From: Paenibacillus sp. PAMC 26794
GTDB lineage: Bacteria; Bacillota; Bacilli; Paenibacillales; Paenibacillaceae
DNA: 64,000 nucleotides
Direction: 5' to 3'
NCBI RefSeq assembly: GCF_000316035.1
Contig: NZ_ANHX01000029.1
Coordinates: 62,001-126,000, forward strand
The notes beneath the pieces were generated by a model, which was given only the letters and a program-made list of their open reading frames with translations, searched no databases and had not been told where the DNA came from. The position numbers and the translations under genes were made by a program. Shown in pieces: positions 50,002-60,294 of the stretch. Every line of letters begins with the position of its first letter. Within the stretch, counting starts at the first letter, position 1.

Positions 50002-50418
50002 CTATAGTCCGGTCTTATTATGCTGAATTTTCAGTCTGCGCTGACTCATCACAGCTAATCGACGTTTAAGTTCGCTTTCCCACTTCTCGTCTTTGGTTTC
50101 CTTGGCGAGCCTGAGCAAATCCAGAGCCATATCAATCTGGCGCTGCACAATGACCATGGCATCCTCACTCTCACGGTTTACACAGTTTTCAAAAATCGCA
50201 TCCTCATCTTCTGTAACATAATCTTGAAAGTCGATCTCGGATGCACCGTCTCCATGCGCATATTCAGCCAGAATTTCGTATTCATTTTCCACTTTATAAT
50301 GCACCTCAACCCGATGACACACCGGGCAAAACAGCAGGGGAACATTATGAACCTGGGTGCGGTAATGTTTCAGCGTGCCCTTCGTTCCAACCATACTTGC
50401 CCCACAACAGTAACTCAT
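50002..50418 (-). CDS. small zinc-binding protein of unknown function
   Basis: A 138-residue protein with Cys pairs at the N-terminus (YCCG) and in FCPVCHR, likely a zinc knuckle in the first 40 residues. The rest is an acidic segment and a C-terminal helical, basic region (ELKRRLAVMSQRRLKI). I do not know a function for it. GGAGGG precedes the ATG at 50418. It is a single gene with a terminator. Confidence 0.65.
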   Translation of the reverse strand: MSYCCGASMVGTKGTLKHYRTQVHNVPLLFCPVCHRVEVHYKVENEYEILAEYAHGDGASEIDFQDYVTEDEDAIFENCVNRESEDAMVIVQRQIDMALDLLRLAKETKDEKWESELKRRLAVMSQRRLKIQHNKTGL

Positions 50419-50710
50419 TTTTGTTCACCCTCCTTATTACGTGCCGGGACTTTTTTGTTAAAATGCCATCCCGTACACTTCCAGCACTTCCGAAAAGGAA
50501 TAGTTCCATCAGTGTATCACATTCATGTACAGATTATAAATGCAGAGCACCGGAATATTTACCGGGTTTCCATACCCTATTCGCCTTGAAGGCCATCAAT
50601 TCCTCTTTCAACAGATAAAAAGAAGACTTTCTTCTAATATATTATTAACACGCTTAGCTGCTTGTTCAAACACTTTTGATTAACTTCGTGATAACTTCCG
50701 GCAAAAGGGT
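50419..50710. other. spacer upstream of the zinc-binding protein gene, nothing firm
   Basis: An AT-rich stretch holding the ribosome-binding site of the downstream gene. A TTGAAC with a TAATAA about 16 bases on (minus strand, near 50640-50670) may be its promoter. No RNA gene or ORF is supported. Confidence 0.3.
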
Positions 50711-50748
50711 GCAAAAAGCCCTCAATCCCTAACGGGATGAGGGCTTGA
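50711..50748 (-). terminator. terminator of the peroxiredoxin gene
   Basis: AAGCCCTCA-TCCC pairs with GGGA-TTGAGGGCTT (one bulge), followed by TTTTT on the minus strand. Confidence 0.85.
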
Positions 50749-50773
50749 ACAAAAACCGTTCAAGTTAACCTGC

Positions 50774-51313
50774 TTACAGGTTAGTGTCGCCTGGTTTCCA
50801 GTTCATTGCACACAATCCGCCGGATTGCAGTGCTTGCAGTACGCGAAGTGTTTCTTCAACACTACGGCCCACATCGTTGTGGTTAACCACTTGATATTTC
50901 AATTCGCCTTCTGGATCGATGATGAACAGACCGCGCAATGCTATGCCTTCTTCTTCGATCAGAATGCCGTAATCTTTAGCCACTTGCTTCGTGATGTCGG
51001 AAGCCAGCGGGAAGTTCAATTGACCCAGACCATTGCTGTCAACAGGTGTGTTGATCCATGCTTTGTGGCTGTGTACGGAGTCTACACTCACGCCAAGGAT
51101 TTCTGTATCCAAAGCTTTGAATTGCTCAGAAGCAACGCTCAAAGCTGTAATTTCAGTTGGGCACACAAATGTGAAGTCCAAAGGATAAAAGAAGAATACA
51201 AGCCATTTGCCACGATAATCGGACAGTTTAACGGAACCAAAGTCTTGTCCATCTCCCGATACTGTTTCCATTGCGAAATCCGGTGCTGGTCTACCTACCA
51301 AACGTTCTGCCAT
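50774..51313 (-). CDS. 2-Cys peroxiredoxin (AhpC/YkuU type)
   Basis: A 179-residue typical two-cysteine peroxiredoxin: peroxidatic C51 in FTFVCPTE and resolving C168 in GGLCAMNW. It reduces hydrogen peroxide and organic peroxides. No ahpF reductase is adjacent, so thioredoxin is the probable electron donor, as for the close relative YkuU. AAAGGAGG precedes the ATG. A perfect PerR box lies upstream of its promoter, so peroxide-responsive control is predicted. Confidence 0.92.
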   Translation of the reverse strand: MAERLVGRPAPDFAMETVSGDGQDFGSVKLSDYRGKWLVFFFYPLDFTFVCPTEITALSVASEQFKALDTEILGVSVDSVHSHKAWINTPVDSNGLGQLNFPLASDITKQVAKDYGILIEEEGIALRGLFIIDPEGELKYQVVNHNDVGRSVEETLRVLQALQSGGLCAMNWKPGDTNL

Positions 51314-51435
51314 AACTAAAAATTCCTCCTTTGGGATTATGTAAGCATCCTTGCGGATTGCTCATCATCAAGAAAAACGCGTACGCTTTTCCTGTAATTA
51401 AAATGATTTGAACCTTGATAACAAGTACAAGTAAA

Positions 51436-51464
51436 ATGTTATCATCCGGACTTCCCAAAGTCAA
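51436..51464 (-). promoter_or_regulatory. peroxiredoxin gene promoter
   Basis: TTGACT (51459-51464) and TAACAT (51436-51441) are 17 bases apart on the minus strand. Confidence 0.55.
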
Positions 51465-51466
51465 GA

Positions 51467-51498
51467 TTATAAACATTATTTTTTTATAATCATTATAA
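51467..51498 (-). promoter_or_regulatory. tandem PerR boxes upstream of the peroxiredoxin gene
   Basis: TTATAATCATTATAA at 51484-51498 matches the PerR consensus TTATAATNATTATAA at every position. A second, weaker copy (TTATAAACATTATTT, 51467-51481) is two bases away, next to the -35 box. Confidence 0.75.
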
Positions 51499-51529
51499 AT
51501 AAGGATTTTTCGTGGCAAAAATGACAAAG

Positions 51530-51573
51530 GAACAGCCCTCTGTACATTCCATAACTGGAAACAAAGGGCTGCC
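51530..51573 (-). terminator. leuB: terminator of leuB
   Basis: CAGCCCT (51533-51539) pairs with AGGGCTG (51565-51571) with an inner CCA/TGG, followed by TTCCTTTG on the minus strand. Confidence 0.6.
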
Positions 51574-51590
51574 TGTAGTTGGTAATATAA

Positions 51591-52676
51591 TTACGCCTGT
51601 TTCTGAATAGCCGCCACGATCAAATCGCCCATTTCGGTCGTGCTGATCGCTGTGCTCTTGTCTACAGCAATATCACTCGTGCGGTGTCCTGCGTTCAATA
51701 CATCCGACACAGCTGCTTCAATAGCATCCGCACCTTCTGCATAACCAAAGGTTGTACGGAACATCAACGCCAAAGAGAGAATAGTTGCAATCGGATTAGC
51801 GAGGCCTTGACCTGCGATATCCGGTGCGGAACCGTGTACCGGTTCATAGAGGCCAAAGCTGCCCTCTCCCAGTGATGCAGATGCGAGCATACCGATGGAA
51901 CCTGTCAACATCGCTGCTTCATCACTCAAGATATCTCCGAACATGTTTTCCGTTACGATGACATCGAAGCTGGACGGACGACGCAGCAATTGCATCGCGC
52001 AATTGTCTACCAGTACATGCTCCAGTTCAACATCCGGATAATCCGGTGCTACCCGGTTCACGACTTCACGCCAGAGACGGGAAGTTTCCAATACGTTGGC
52101 TTTGTCTACCGAAGCCAGCTTTTTGCGACGTCCTTGCGCAATTTCGAATGCCTGACGAACGATCCGCTCCACTTCTGTTACATTATATGCACATGTATCT
52201 ACAGCCTCTTCGCCCTGTGCACTTTCACGTCTGAATTTCTCACCGAAGTAGATCCCACCTGTCAATTCACGAACCACCATCAGATCTGTACCTTCCAGTA
52301 CTTCAGGCTTCAGAGTTGAAGCATCCTTCAAGCAATCAAATACGACAGCCGGACGCAAGTTGGAGAACAATCCAAGTGCTTTGCGAATACCCAGCAGGCC
52401 TGTTTCCGGGCGAAGCTCCTTGCTGTTGTTATCCCATTTTGGACCGCCAACCGCTCCAAGCAGGACTGCATCTGCACTTTTACATACGCTCAGTGTTTCT
52501 TCAGGAAGGGGTGTACCCTTCTCATCAATTGCGATTCCGCCAAACAGCGCATGCTCTGTCTCAAAACGATAACCGAATACTTCCTCCGTACGTTTAAGAA
52601 CTTTCTCAGCCTCAGCTACGACTTCAGGCCCGATTCCGTCACCTGCAATAACTGCAATTTTTTTCACGTCTGCCAT
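51591..52676 (-). CDS. leuB: 3-isopropylmalate dehydrogenase
   Basis: A 361-residue NAD-dependent decarboxylating dehydrogenase with GDGIGPEV at the N-terminus, [13 protein letters not shown], the catalytic [16 protein letters not shown] and the metal site [13 protein letters not shown]. It oxidises 3-isopropylmalate in leucine synthesis. ATG 52676 is preferred: AAGGAG lies 11 bases upstream, whereas a GTG four codons earlier is too close. It is cut off from ilvBHC-leuA by a gene in the opposite direction and has its own promoter. leuC and leuD are absent from the window. Confidence 0.94.
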   Translation of the reverse strand: MADVKKIAVIAGDGIGPEVVAEAEKVLKRTEEVFGYRFETEHALFGGIAIDEKGTPLPEETLSVCKSADAVLLGAVGGPKWDNNSKELRPETGLLGIRKALGLFSNLRPAVVFDCLKDASTLKPEVLEGTDLMVVRELTGGIYFGEKFRRESAQGEEAVDTCAYNVTEVERIVRQAFEIAQGRRKKLASVDKANVLETSRLWREVVNRVAPDYPDVELEHVLVDNCAMQLLRRPSSFDVIVTENMFGDILSDEAAMLTGSIGMLASASLGEGSFGLYEPVHGSAPDIAGQGLANPIATILSLALMFRTTFGYAEGADAIEAAVSDVLNAGHRTSDIAVDKSTAISTTEMGDLIVAAIQKQA

Positions 52677-52750
52677 TGGGTTGTCCACTCCTTATATTTC
52701 ATTCATTAATTATTCATAAAGTAACGTCTCATATTAAATCTCTCTTTTGT

Positions 52751-52780
52751 ATCATATTCCAAGGAAGGTCATTTGACCAA
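52751..52780 (-). promoter_or_regulatory. leuB: leuB promoter with a dyad over the -35 box
   Basis: TTGGTC (52775-52780) and TATGAT (52751-52756) are 18 bases apart on the minus strand. GGTCA-TT-TGACC (52667+100 to 52778, i.e. 52767-52778) is a perfect dyad covering the -35 region, a possible repressor site. Confidence 0.45.
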
Positions 52781-52843
52781 GATATACAATCTATGACTTT
52801 AATAGATTTTACCTATAAGCCAATAGAGATTGGCCTTTCCAAG

Positions 52844-52872
52844 TTGTTCTGACCTCCCCGCTGGGTTAGAAT
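52844..52872 (+). promoter_or_regulatory. aldo/keto reductase promoter
   Basis: TTGTTC (52844-52849) and TAGAAT (52867-52872) are 17 bases apart on the plus strand. A GCCAAT-AGAG-ATTGGC hairpin (about 52819-52834) separates it from the leuB promoter. Confidence 0.5.
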
Positions 52873-52913
52873 ATAGCTGAATTCAAATCAGGTACGCAGG
52901 AGGGATAAGCAAC

Positions 52914-53894
52914 ATGCAATATTCGTATTTGGGTAAATCAGGCCTCAAGGTCAGCCGAATCTGTCTCGGTACCATGAATTTCGGGCCTGCTACAGATGAA
53001 AAAGAAGCTTTCCGCATTATGGACGCAGCACTCGATGCAGGCGTGAACTTTTTTGATACCGCTAACATCTACGGTTGGGGTGAAAATTCCGGTCTTACCG
53101 AAGAAATTATCGGACGTTGGTTCAACCAGGGTGGTGGCAGACGTGAGAAAGTGGTTCTGGCCACCAAAGTATATGGCTCCATGCATGATGATACAGATGG
53201 TCCCAACAACGAAGCTGGCCTCTCCGCCTACAAAATCAGACGGCATCTGGAAGGTTCCCTCCGCCGCTTACAGACCGATCATATCGAGCTATACCAGATG
53301 CATCATGTAGACTCTGCCATATCATGGGACGAGCTGTGGGGTTCGTTCGAGAATGCCGTTCATCAGGGTAAAATCGGTTATGTAGGATCGAGTAACTTTG
53401 CTGCATGGCAGATTGCAATCGCTCAAAGCGAAGCCAAGAATCGTCATTTCCTCGGCCTGGTTTCCGAACAACATAAATATAGTCTCAACTGTCGTTTGCC
53501 TGAGTTGGAAGTACTGCCCGCTGCCAAAGAGCTGGGCCTCGGCGTCATTCCATGGAGTCCACTGGATGGTGGATTACTGGGACGAAACGCTCTGCAGAAG
53601 CTGGAAGGAACACGCAGCGGAGGCATCGCTGGACGGATCGAGCAGCAACAAACTCAGCTTGAAGACTTTGCCGCACTGTGTCGTGATCTCGGTGAACCAC
53701 AGGATACGGTGGCTTTGGCATGGGTTGCAGCCAATCCGGCAGTGACCGCCCCGATTATCGGACCGCGTACGCTGGAGCAGTTTGAGACCGCACTCAAATG
53801 TCTGGACGTGACTTTGGATGAAGCCGTGCTCAAACGTCTGGATGAGATTTTCCCGGGTCCAGGTGGACATGCACCTAATGCATACGCGTGGTAA
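52914..53894 (+). CDS. aldo/keto reductase (YajO/potassium channel beta-like branch)
   Basis: A 326-residue aldo/keto reductase with the tetrad D48-Y53 (FFDTANIYGWGEN), the lysine in VLATKVYG and H130 in LYQMHHVDS. The C-terminal cofactor site reads PIIGPRTLEQF. It probably reduces aldehydes with NADPH; the substrate is unknown. AGGAGG precedes the ATG. It is inserted, in opposite orientation, between leuA and leuB and has its own promoter and a shared terminator. Confidence 0.82.
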   Translation: MQYSYLGKSGLKVSRICLGTMNFGPATDEKEAFRIMDAALDAGVNFFDTANIYGWGENSGLTEEIIGRWFNQGGGRREKVVLATKVYGSMHDDTDGPNNEAGLSAYKIRRHLEGSLRRLQTDHIELYQMHHVDSAISWDELWGSFENAVHQGKIGYVGSSNFAAWQIAIAQSEAKNRHFLGLVSEQHKYSLNCRLPELEVLPAAKELGLGVIPWSPLDGGLLGRNALQKLEGTRSGGIAGRIEQQQTQLEDFAALCRDLGEPQDTVALAWVAANPAVTAPIIGPRTLEQFETALKCLDVTLDEAVLKRLDEIFPGPGGHAPNAYAW

Positions 53895-53977
53895 TAGCTT
53901 GATAGTGTAAGCCAATGCAATAGTTAACCATAGAAAATGTAATGTGTTTTACTGCCATAATCATATAAAATACAAGC

Positions 53978-54017
53978 AAAAGAGTCTGACCCCTCCACAG
54001 GAGAGTCAGACTCTTTA
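53978..54017. terminator. bidirectional terminator between the aldo/keto reductase gene and leuA
   Basis: AAAGAGTCTGAC (53979-53990) pairs with GTCAGACTCTTT (54005-54016), with A- and T-rich flanks, ending both convergent units. Confidence 0.85.
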
Positions 54018-54073
54018 CGTCCCTCACTAAACGTAACAAAGCAGGTCGAAGTGCGTGCTTCTTGCATAGGAGC

Positions 54074-55615
54074 CTACAGGTTAACGTTTACACGGTTCGT
54101 ATATGTCTTGCGCTTCTCAATCAATTGATTCAGGCCGTCTACATAGGCACGTGCACTTGCACCCAATATATCTGTGCTTACGCCACGTCCTTGTACCGAA
54201 ACCTGATTCTGAGTCAGCACAACATGTACTTCACCCAATGCATCTTTACCATGCGTTACCGATTTGATGGAGTAGTCAGACAACGTTACGTCTTCCCCAC
54301 TCACTTGGTCAATCGCATTGTAGATTGCATCTACCGATCCGTTACCCTCTGCTTGCTTCTCAAGCGTATCCCCGTCAAGCGTTGCAATGCGGACTTTGGC
54401 CGTTGGTACCGATTCATCCCCGTACGTTACGAAGATGGATTCCAGTTTATACACCTCAGGTGCATCCTGCAATTTCTCTTCAATTACGGCAAGCAGATCT
54501 TCGTCAGTAACTTCTTTTTTCTTATCAGCCAGATCTTTGAACTGGGCGAAAGCCCGATTTAATGCTTCTTCTTCCAGCTCATATCCCAGATCAATCAACC
54601 GTTCACGGAAGGCATGACGACCAGAATGTTTACCCAGTACAAGCTTACTTTCCTTCAGACCGATGGACTCTGGAGTCATAATCTCATACGTTGTTTTTTC
54701 CTTCAGCATGCCATCCTGGTGAATGCCGGATTCATGTGCGAAGGCATTTGCCCCAACAATGGCTTTGTTTCCAGGCACAACCATACCTGTCAAACGACTA
54801 ACCAAACGACTGGTCCGTGCAATTTCAGACAACTGCAGCGATGTTTTCGCCTGAAAAAATTCCTGACGTGTCTCCAGTGCCATAGCAATTTCTTCGATCG
54901 CCGTGTTTCCGGCACGTTCACCAATGCCATTGATCGTACCTTCGATCTGATCGGCTCCGTTGAGAATGGCTGCAAGTGTATTGGCCGTCGCCATACCCAA
55001 GTCATTATGACAGTGGGCACTCAGCTGTACCTTTTCAATACCGTGTACATTCTCCTTGAGATGTTTGAAAATGTTTCCGTATTCATATGGGCTCAGGTAA
55101 CCAACCGTATCCGGAATATTCACGACCGCTGCACCTTCTTCAACAGCCATATTCACCATTTCCACGAGGAAATCATACTCGGTACGACCTGCATCCTCAA
55201 GTGAGAATTCAATCTTCGAGAATGTTTTCTTTGCATAACGAATCGCGGAACGAGCTGTATCCAGTACCTGCGCTTTGTCCATGCGCAATTTATGTTGGCG
55301 GTGAATAGGTGAAGTTGCCAGGAAAACGTGAATGCACGGGTCCTGTGCACCTTTAAGTGCTTCCTTAACCGCATCAATGTCTTGCTCTCTGGAACGGGAC
55401 AAGCCAATTACAGTCACATTTTTGACCGCATTTGCTACTGCATTGACAGCTGCCAGATCACCTGGAGATGCCGCCGGGAAACCAGCTTCCATCCGGTCAA
55501 TGCCAAGCCGCTCGAGCTGATGGGCAATTTCCACCTTTTCACGAGTGTTCAGATTGACTCCCGGGGATTGCTCTCCATCACGCAGCGTTGTGTCAAATAC
55601 ATAGATTTTACGCAC
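54074..55615 (-). CDS. leuA: 2-isopropylmalate synthase
   Basis: A 513-residue LeuA: TIM-barrel catalytic domain with FDTTLRDGEQSPGV and the metal site SAHCHNDLGMATAN, then the linker and C-terminal regulatory domain (from about 390, VTYGDESVPTAKVRI) that binds leucine for feedback. It condenses acetyl-CoA with 2-oxoisovalerate. GTG 55615 has AGGAGG eight bases upstream; another GTG three codons earlier is too close. Last gene of ilvB-ilvH-ilvC-leuA. Confidence 0.95.
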   Translation of the reverse strand: MRKIYVFDTTLRDGEQSPGVNLNTREKVEIAHQLERLGIDRMEAGFPAASPGDLAAVNAVANAVKNVTVIGLSRSREQDIDAVKEALKGAQDPCIHVFLATSPIHRQHKLRMDKAQVLDTARSAIRYAKKTFSKIEFSLEDAGRTEYDFLVEMVNMAVEEGAAVVNIPDTVGYLSPYEYGNIFKHLKENVHGIEKVQLSAHCHNDLGMATANTLAAILNGADQIEGTINGIGERAGNTAIEEIAMALETRQEFFQAKTSLQLSEIARTSRLVSRLTGMVVPGNKAIVGANAFAHESGIHQDGMLKEKTTYEIMTPESIGLKESKLVLGKHSGRHAFRERLIDLGYELEEEALNRAFAQFKDLADKKKEVTDEDLLAVIEEKLQDAPEVYKLESIFVTYGDESVPTAKVRIATLDGDTLEKQAEGNGSVDAIYNAIDQVSGEDVTLSDYSIKSVTHGKDALGEVHVVLTQNQVSVQGRGVSTDILGASARAYVDGLNQLIEKRKTYTNRVNVNL

Positions 55616-55753
55616 GCTTCGCACCTCCTGTACTTGTAATATATTGTTTCTCTGACCAGCAATAGCGGCTCACGCATAAGCACGGCCGCTATTCCCAGTT
55701 AAAGCTCTAAGTTTACTTGAATACCTTAAAGTACATGTTCAAAAAGTTAATGC

Positions 55754-56877
<1,124 letters not shown>

Positions 56878-57009
56878 CGGGAATGTAGCTATCTTTTCAA
56901 GCGTTACATCACTAAAATGTTACCTTACAGCTTATAAGGGACTGACACTCTCACATAAGATCAACTATATATGTTAGCTAACCGTCGCCCCTTTTTATTC
57001 ATTATAACC

Positions 57010-57492
57010 TTATACGTTGCCGCGTACCAATGCAGTTATGCCTGTACGTGACAATTCGCGAATGCCGTATGGCTTGAGCAATTCAATCATCGCATCAATT
57101 TTGTCCGTATCTCCGACTACCTGCACAATCAGGCTGCCCGGACCAACATCTACAACGGATGCGCGGAATGTTTCTACCACACCCAGAATTTCAGGACGCT
57201 CGGAAGGCTCAGCTTTCACTTTAATCAAAGCGAGTTCACGGGCTACCATCGGTTTCAGGCTGAAATCAACCACTTTAATAACATCGATGATTTTGTACAA
57301 TTGTTTCTCAATCTGCTCCAGCGTTTTATCGTCACCAATGGTGACAATAACCATCCGGGAGAGTCCAGGTTCTTCCGACTGACCTACTGTAATACTCTCA
57401 ATGTTATATCCGCGTCGACCGAACAACCCTGATACACGCTGAAGGACGCCTGGCTGATCGTTTACCAATATTGAAATCGTATGTCTAATCAT
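57010..57492 (-). CDS. ilvH: acetolactate synthase small subunit
   Basis: A 160-residue regulatory subunit: N-terminal ACT domain (VLVNDQPGVLQRVSGLFGRRGYNIES, starting at residue 8) and a C-terminal ferredoxin-like domain. It binds valine and stimulates the catalytic subunit IlvB. The start overlaps the ilvB stop by four bases. Confidence 0.95.
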   Translation of the reverse strand: MIRHTISILVNDQPGVLQRVSGLFGRRGYNIESITVGQSEEPGLSRMVIVTIGDDKTLEQIEKQLYKIIDVIKVVDFSLKPMVARELALIKVKAEPSERPEILGVVETFRASVVDVGPGSLIVQVVGDTDKIDAMIELLKPYGIRELSRTGITALVRGNV

Positions 57493-59240
57493 TCGTCAGC
57501 ATCCCCCATCAGCATTTGATCAATTGTTGCTCCCTGCGGAACCATTGGGTAAACATTTTCATCCTTGCGTACTACGAATTCTACAACGACTGGTCCTGGT
57601 GTATCCAAAGCTTCCTGCCAAGCACGCGCTGCTTCTTCTTTATTCGTTGCACGCAATCCTTTCACGCCATATGCTTCAGCCAGTTTTACAAAATCAGGAC
57701 TTCCTGCCAGATCAATGTGGCTGTAACGGTTCTCATAGATGAGTTCCTGCCATTGGCGAACCATTCCAAGTACCTGATTGTTAATGATCACAATTTTTAC
57801 CGGTATATTGTTAATGGCACAGATTGCGAGTTCTTGGGAACACATCTGCATTCCACCGTCACCGTTAATGGAGATAACGAGTCTGTCCGGATTGGCCATC
57901 TGAGCACCAATGGCAGAAGGGAATCCAAAGCCCATCGTTCCGAGACCACCCGATGTTACCCATGAACGTGGTTGATTAAACTTGTAATATTGTGCCGCCC
58001 ACATCTGATGTTGTCCCACATCCGTAGTCACAATCGCTTCACCTTTGGTTGTATCATTCAACATTTCAACAACCCACTGCGGTTTCAGCACTTCGTCTGA
58101 ATCCGTATAGCTGTATGGCTTCTCTTGTTTCCACTGTTTGATCTGGTCTCTCCATGCATCTGCACGCTCTGCACGCCCAACTTCTTTGTTGGCTATTTCA
58201 AGTACGGTCTTCACATCACCAACGATTGGAATATCGGTTGCAATGTTTTTACCAATCTCAGCCGGATCAATATCGATATGAACGATTTTGGCATGTGGAG
58301 CGAATCCGTCCAGCTTGCCTGTTACCCGATCATCGAATCGTGCGCCGATACTAATCAGCAGATCCGACTGTTGGATGGCCAGGTTGGATGTGTATGTTCC
58401 GTGCATTCCTGGCATCCCTGTCCATAGTTCATGCCCACTTGGGAATGCACCAAGCCCCAGAAGGGTTGTCGTAATCGGAATGCCTGTCTTCTCAACAAAC
58501 TCGAACAGTTCTTCATGTCCTCCCGAGTATACCACACCGCCACCAGCCAGAATCATTGGACGTTCTGCTTCCTGAATGGCCTGAGCCAAACGGTCAACCT
58601 GCAGTTTGTTTGGTACTGTCCGTGGATTGTACCCTCTTAATGTAACAGGTTCAGTACTCGGTTCAAACAAGGTTTTGTTGGCTGAGACATCTTTCGGAAT
58701 GTCTATCAGTACAGGACCTTTACGGCCGGTGTTGGCAATATGGAATGCCTCATGAATGATACTCGACAAATCCTTAACATCTTTCACCAGATAGCTGTGT
58801 TTGGTGATTGGCATTGTAATCCCGGTAATATCCGCTTCCTGGAAAGCATCCGAGCCGATCAGGCTGGAATTAACATTTCCCGTAATGACAACCAGCGGCA
58901 CAGAATCCATATATGCCGTGGCTATTCCAGTAACCAGATTGGTTGCTCCTGGCCCGGAGGTAGCGATACAAACACCAACTTTGCCGCTTGCACGTGCATA
59001 TCCGTCAGCTGCATGAATTGCGCCTTGTTCGTGACGGGTTAAGACGTGTTTGAAATCCTCGAAACCATACATTGCATCGTAAATGTACAACACTGCGCCA
59101 CCCGGGTAACCAAATACGCAATCCACACCTTCAAGCAACAAGCTTCTCAGCAGAATCTCGGAACCGCTAATGACCTCCGGCTTCATCCATTTTTCACGTA
59201 ATTCATCTGTCGATCGTACTTCTGGAATTTGAGCTCCCAT
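57489..59240 (-). CDS. ilvB: acetolactate synthase large subunit
   Basis: A 583-residue TPP enzyme with the glutamate of the TPP site in LTRHEQGAIHAADGYARASG, the FAD/central domain from about residue 215, and the TPP-Mg motif GDGGMQMCSQELAICAINNIPVKI in the last third. It makes acetolactate and acetohydroxybutyrate, the first step of branched-chain synthesis. AGGAGG precedes the ATG. First gene of the T-box operon; the residues before about 23 are a variable extension. Confidence 0.95.
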   Translation of the reverse strand: MGAQIPEVRSTDELREKWMKPEVISGSEILLRSLLLEGVDCVFGYPGGAVLYIYDAMYGFEDFKHVLTRHEQGAIHAADGYARASGKVGVCIATSGPGATNLVTGIATAYMDSVPLVVITGNVNSSLIGSDAFQEADITGITMPITKHSYLVKDVKDLSSIIHEAFHIANTGRKGPVLIDIPKDVSANKTLFEPSTEPVTLRGYNPRTVPNKLQVDRLAQAIQEAERPMILAGGGVVYSGGHEELFEFVEKTGIPITTTLLGLGAFPSGHELWTGMPGMHGTYTSNLAIQQSDLLISIGARFDDRVTGKLDGFAPHAKIVHIDIDPAEIGKNIATDIPIVGDVKTVLEIANKEVGRAERADAWRDQIKQWKQEKPYSYTDSDEVLKPQWVVEMLNDTTKGEAIVTTDVGQHQMWAAQYYKFNQPRSWVTSGGLGTMGFGFPSAIGAQMANPDRLVISINGDGGMQMCSQELAICAINNIPVKIVIINNQVLGMVRQWQELIYENRYSHIDLAGSPDFVKLAEAYGVKGLRATNKEEAARAWQEALDTPGPVVVEFVVRKDENVYPMVPQGATIDQMLMGDADE

Positions 59241-59287
59241 TAGTCATCCTCCTCTCGGAATTTACACCATTCTGACATTTAAAGTTA

Positions 59288-59652
59288 CAAAAAAAACCTT
59301 CCATCCCCTGCAAACAAGTTCATGCTTGCGAGGGACGAAAGGTTATCGCTTCCGTGGTACCACCCAACTTTGTCCGAAATTTCGCAATAACGGACCTTAC
59401 CAGGTACAACAAAACGAATAGCTCAAACGAACATAGTCGTTTCCCATACCTGTTGTCTGTAACGCAGACATACGATTTTCCCTAATACGCGAAAGGAGTG
59501 ACATCCAGTGCTTTTCAGGAAAACAGCTCCGAGGTGAGCTCGTATATAAGGGATAATGGTGGTGGTTTCAGCAATTCCAGCCACTCTCTGAGCAAAAGAG
59601 CCCTTAAAACTTCGTCCTCTTCATAGCCGATGAAATATTCTCGTTAAATGTT
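59288..59652 (-). promoter_or_regulatory. T-box leader of ilvB-ilvH-ilvC-leuA, specifier CUC (Leu)
   Basis: The minus strand holds the T-box core GGGTGGTACCACGGAAG (about 59354-59370), then a terminator stem with a long T-run (59288-59346). In stem I, AGCTCACCTCGGAG has CTC at 59536-59538 in the position that is TTC in the pheST leader, so the leader senses uncharged tRNA-Leu. Confidence 0.93.
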
Positions 59653-59658
59653 AGGAAC

Positions 59659-59688
59659 ATTATATGATTCCTCCAACCGATAAGTCAA
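59659..59688 (-). promoter_or_regulatory. promoter of the ilv-leu operon
   Basis: TTGACT (59683-59688) and TATAAT (59659-59664) are 18 bases apart on the minus strand. The stretch 59690-59841 between this and the GNAT gene holds no further recognised feature. Confidence 0.7.
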
Positions 59689-59841
59689 TACCTGTTTTGC
59701 ATAAAAATTCAGAGAACCTTCCTTCCTCCCTCTTCAGCCTATAAGGTTGCCCTAATCCCAGCGCTTCATTCAGTCACCTTTTATCTTGCTTCGGGCATAG
59801 GATATACGAGCAGCATGACTGGTCCTGAAAGGAGGCTCCAC

Positions 59842-60288
59842 ATGGTGATTCGGCAACGCACATCCAAGCTGGATGATGGCGCCATCATGAAGCTGATTGA
59901 CACTCAACTTGTTCCTTTATCCCATATGAGCGAAAAGGAAATTAATAAAATCCGCAAAGAAATACCCCTGCGAATGAACAGGGGCATGACCTTTGTTGTC
60001 TCGCCAGAGCCAGACAAAGCTGCTGTGGCATTCATCCATTTTCTCATGCATGGGGAATTGCTCTATGTCGATATGATGGCCGTTAGTCCGAAAGAACAAC
60101 GCAAACGTTACGGGCAAACTTTGTTGCTCAAAGCAGAGAGCTTTGCGTCATCGCGGGGTTGTCGAAGATCTAAAGTGATGGTGGATGAGGGCAATACCAA
60201 AGGGCTTCAGTTTTATCAAAAAAATGGATACAGCGCGATTCGATACATCATGATAAGCCGCTGCTACGAATTGGAAAAAACATTATAG
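59842..60288 (+). CDS. GNAT family N-acetyltransferase
   Basis: A 148-residue protein with the GNAT fold: the acetyl-CoA pyrophosphate loop appears as VSPKEQRKRYGQTLL (R/Q-x-x-G-x-G/A variant) near residue 88, and the terminal segment NTKGLQFYQKNGY near 128. The substrate is unknown. ATG 59842 follows AAAGGAGG with six bases between; upstream in-frame codons have no site. Single gene, convergent with the next. Confidence 0.8.
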   Translation: MVIRQRTSKLDDGAIMKLIDTQLVPLSHMSEKEINKIRKEIPLRMNRGMTFVVSPEPDKAAVAFIHFLMHGELLYVDMMAVSPKEQRKRYGQTLLLKAESFASSRGCRRSKVMVDEGNTKGLQFYQKNGYSAIRYIMISRCYELEKTL

Positions 60289-60294
60289 AATGTC

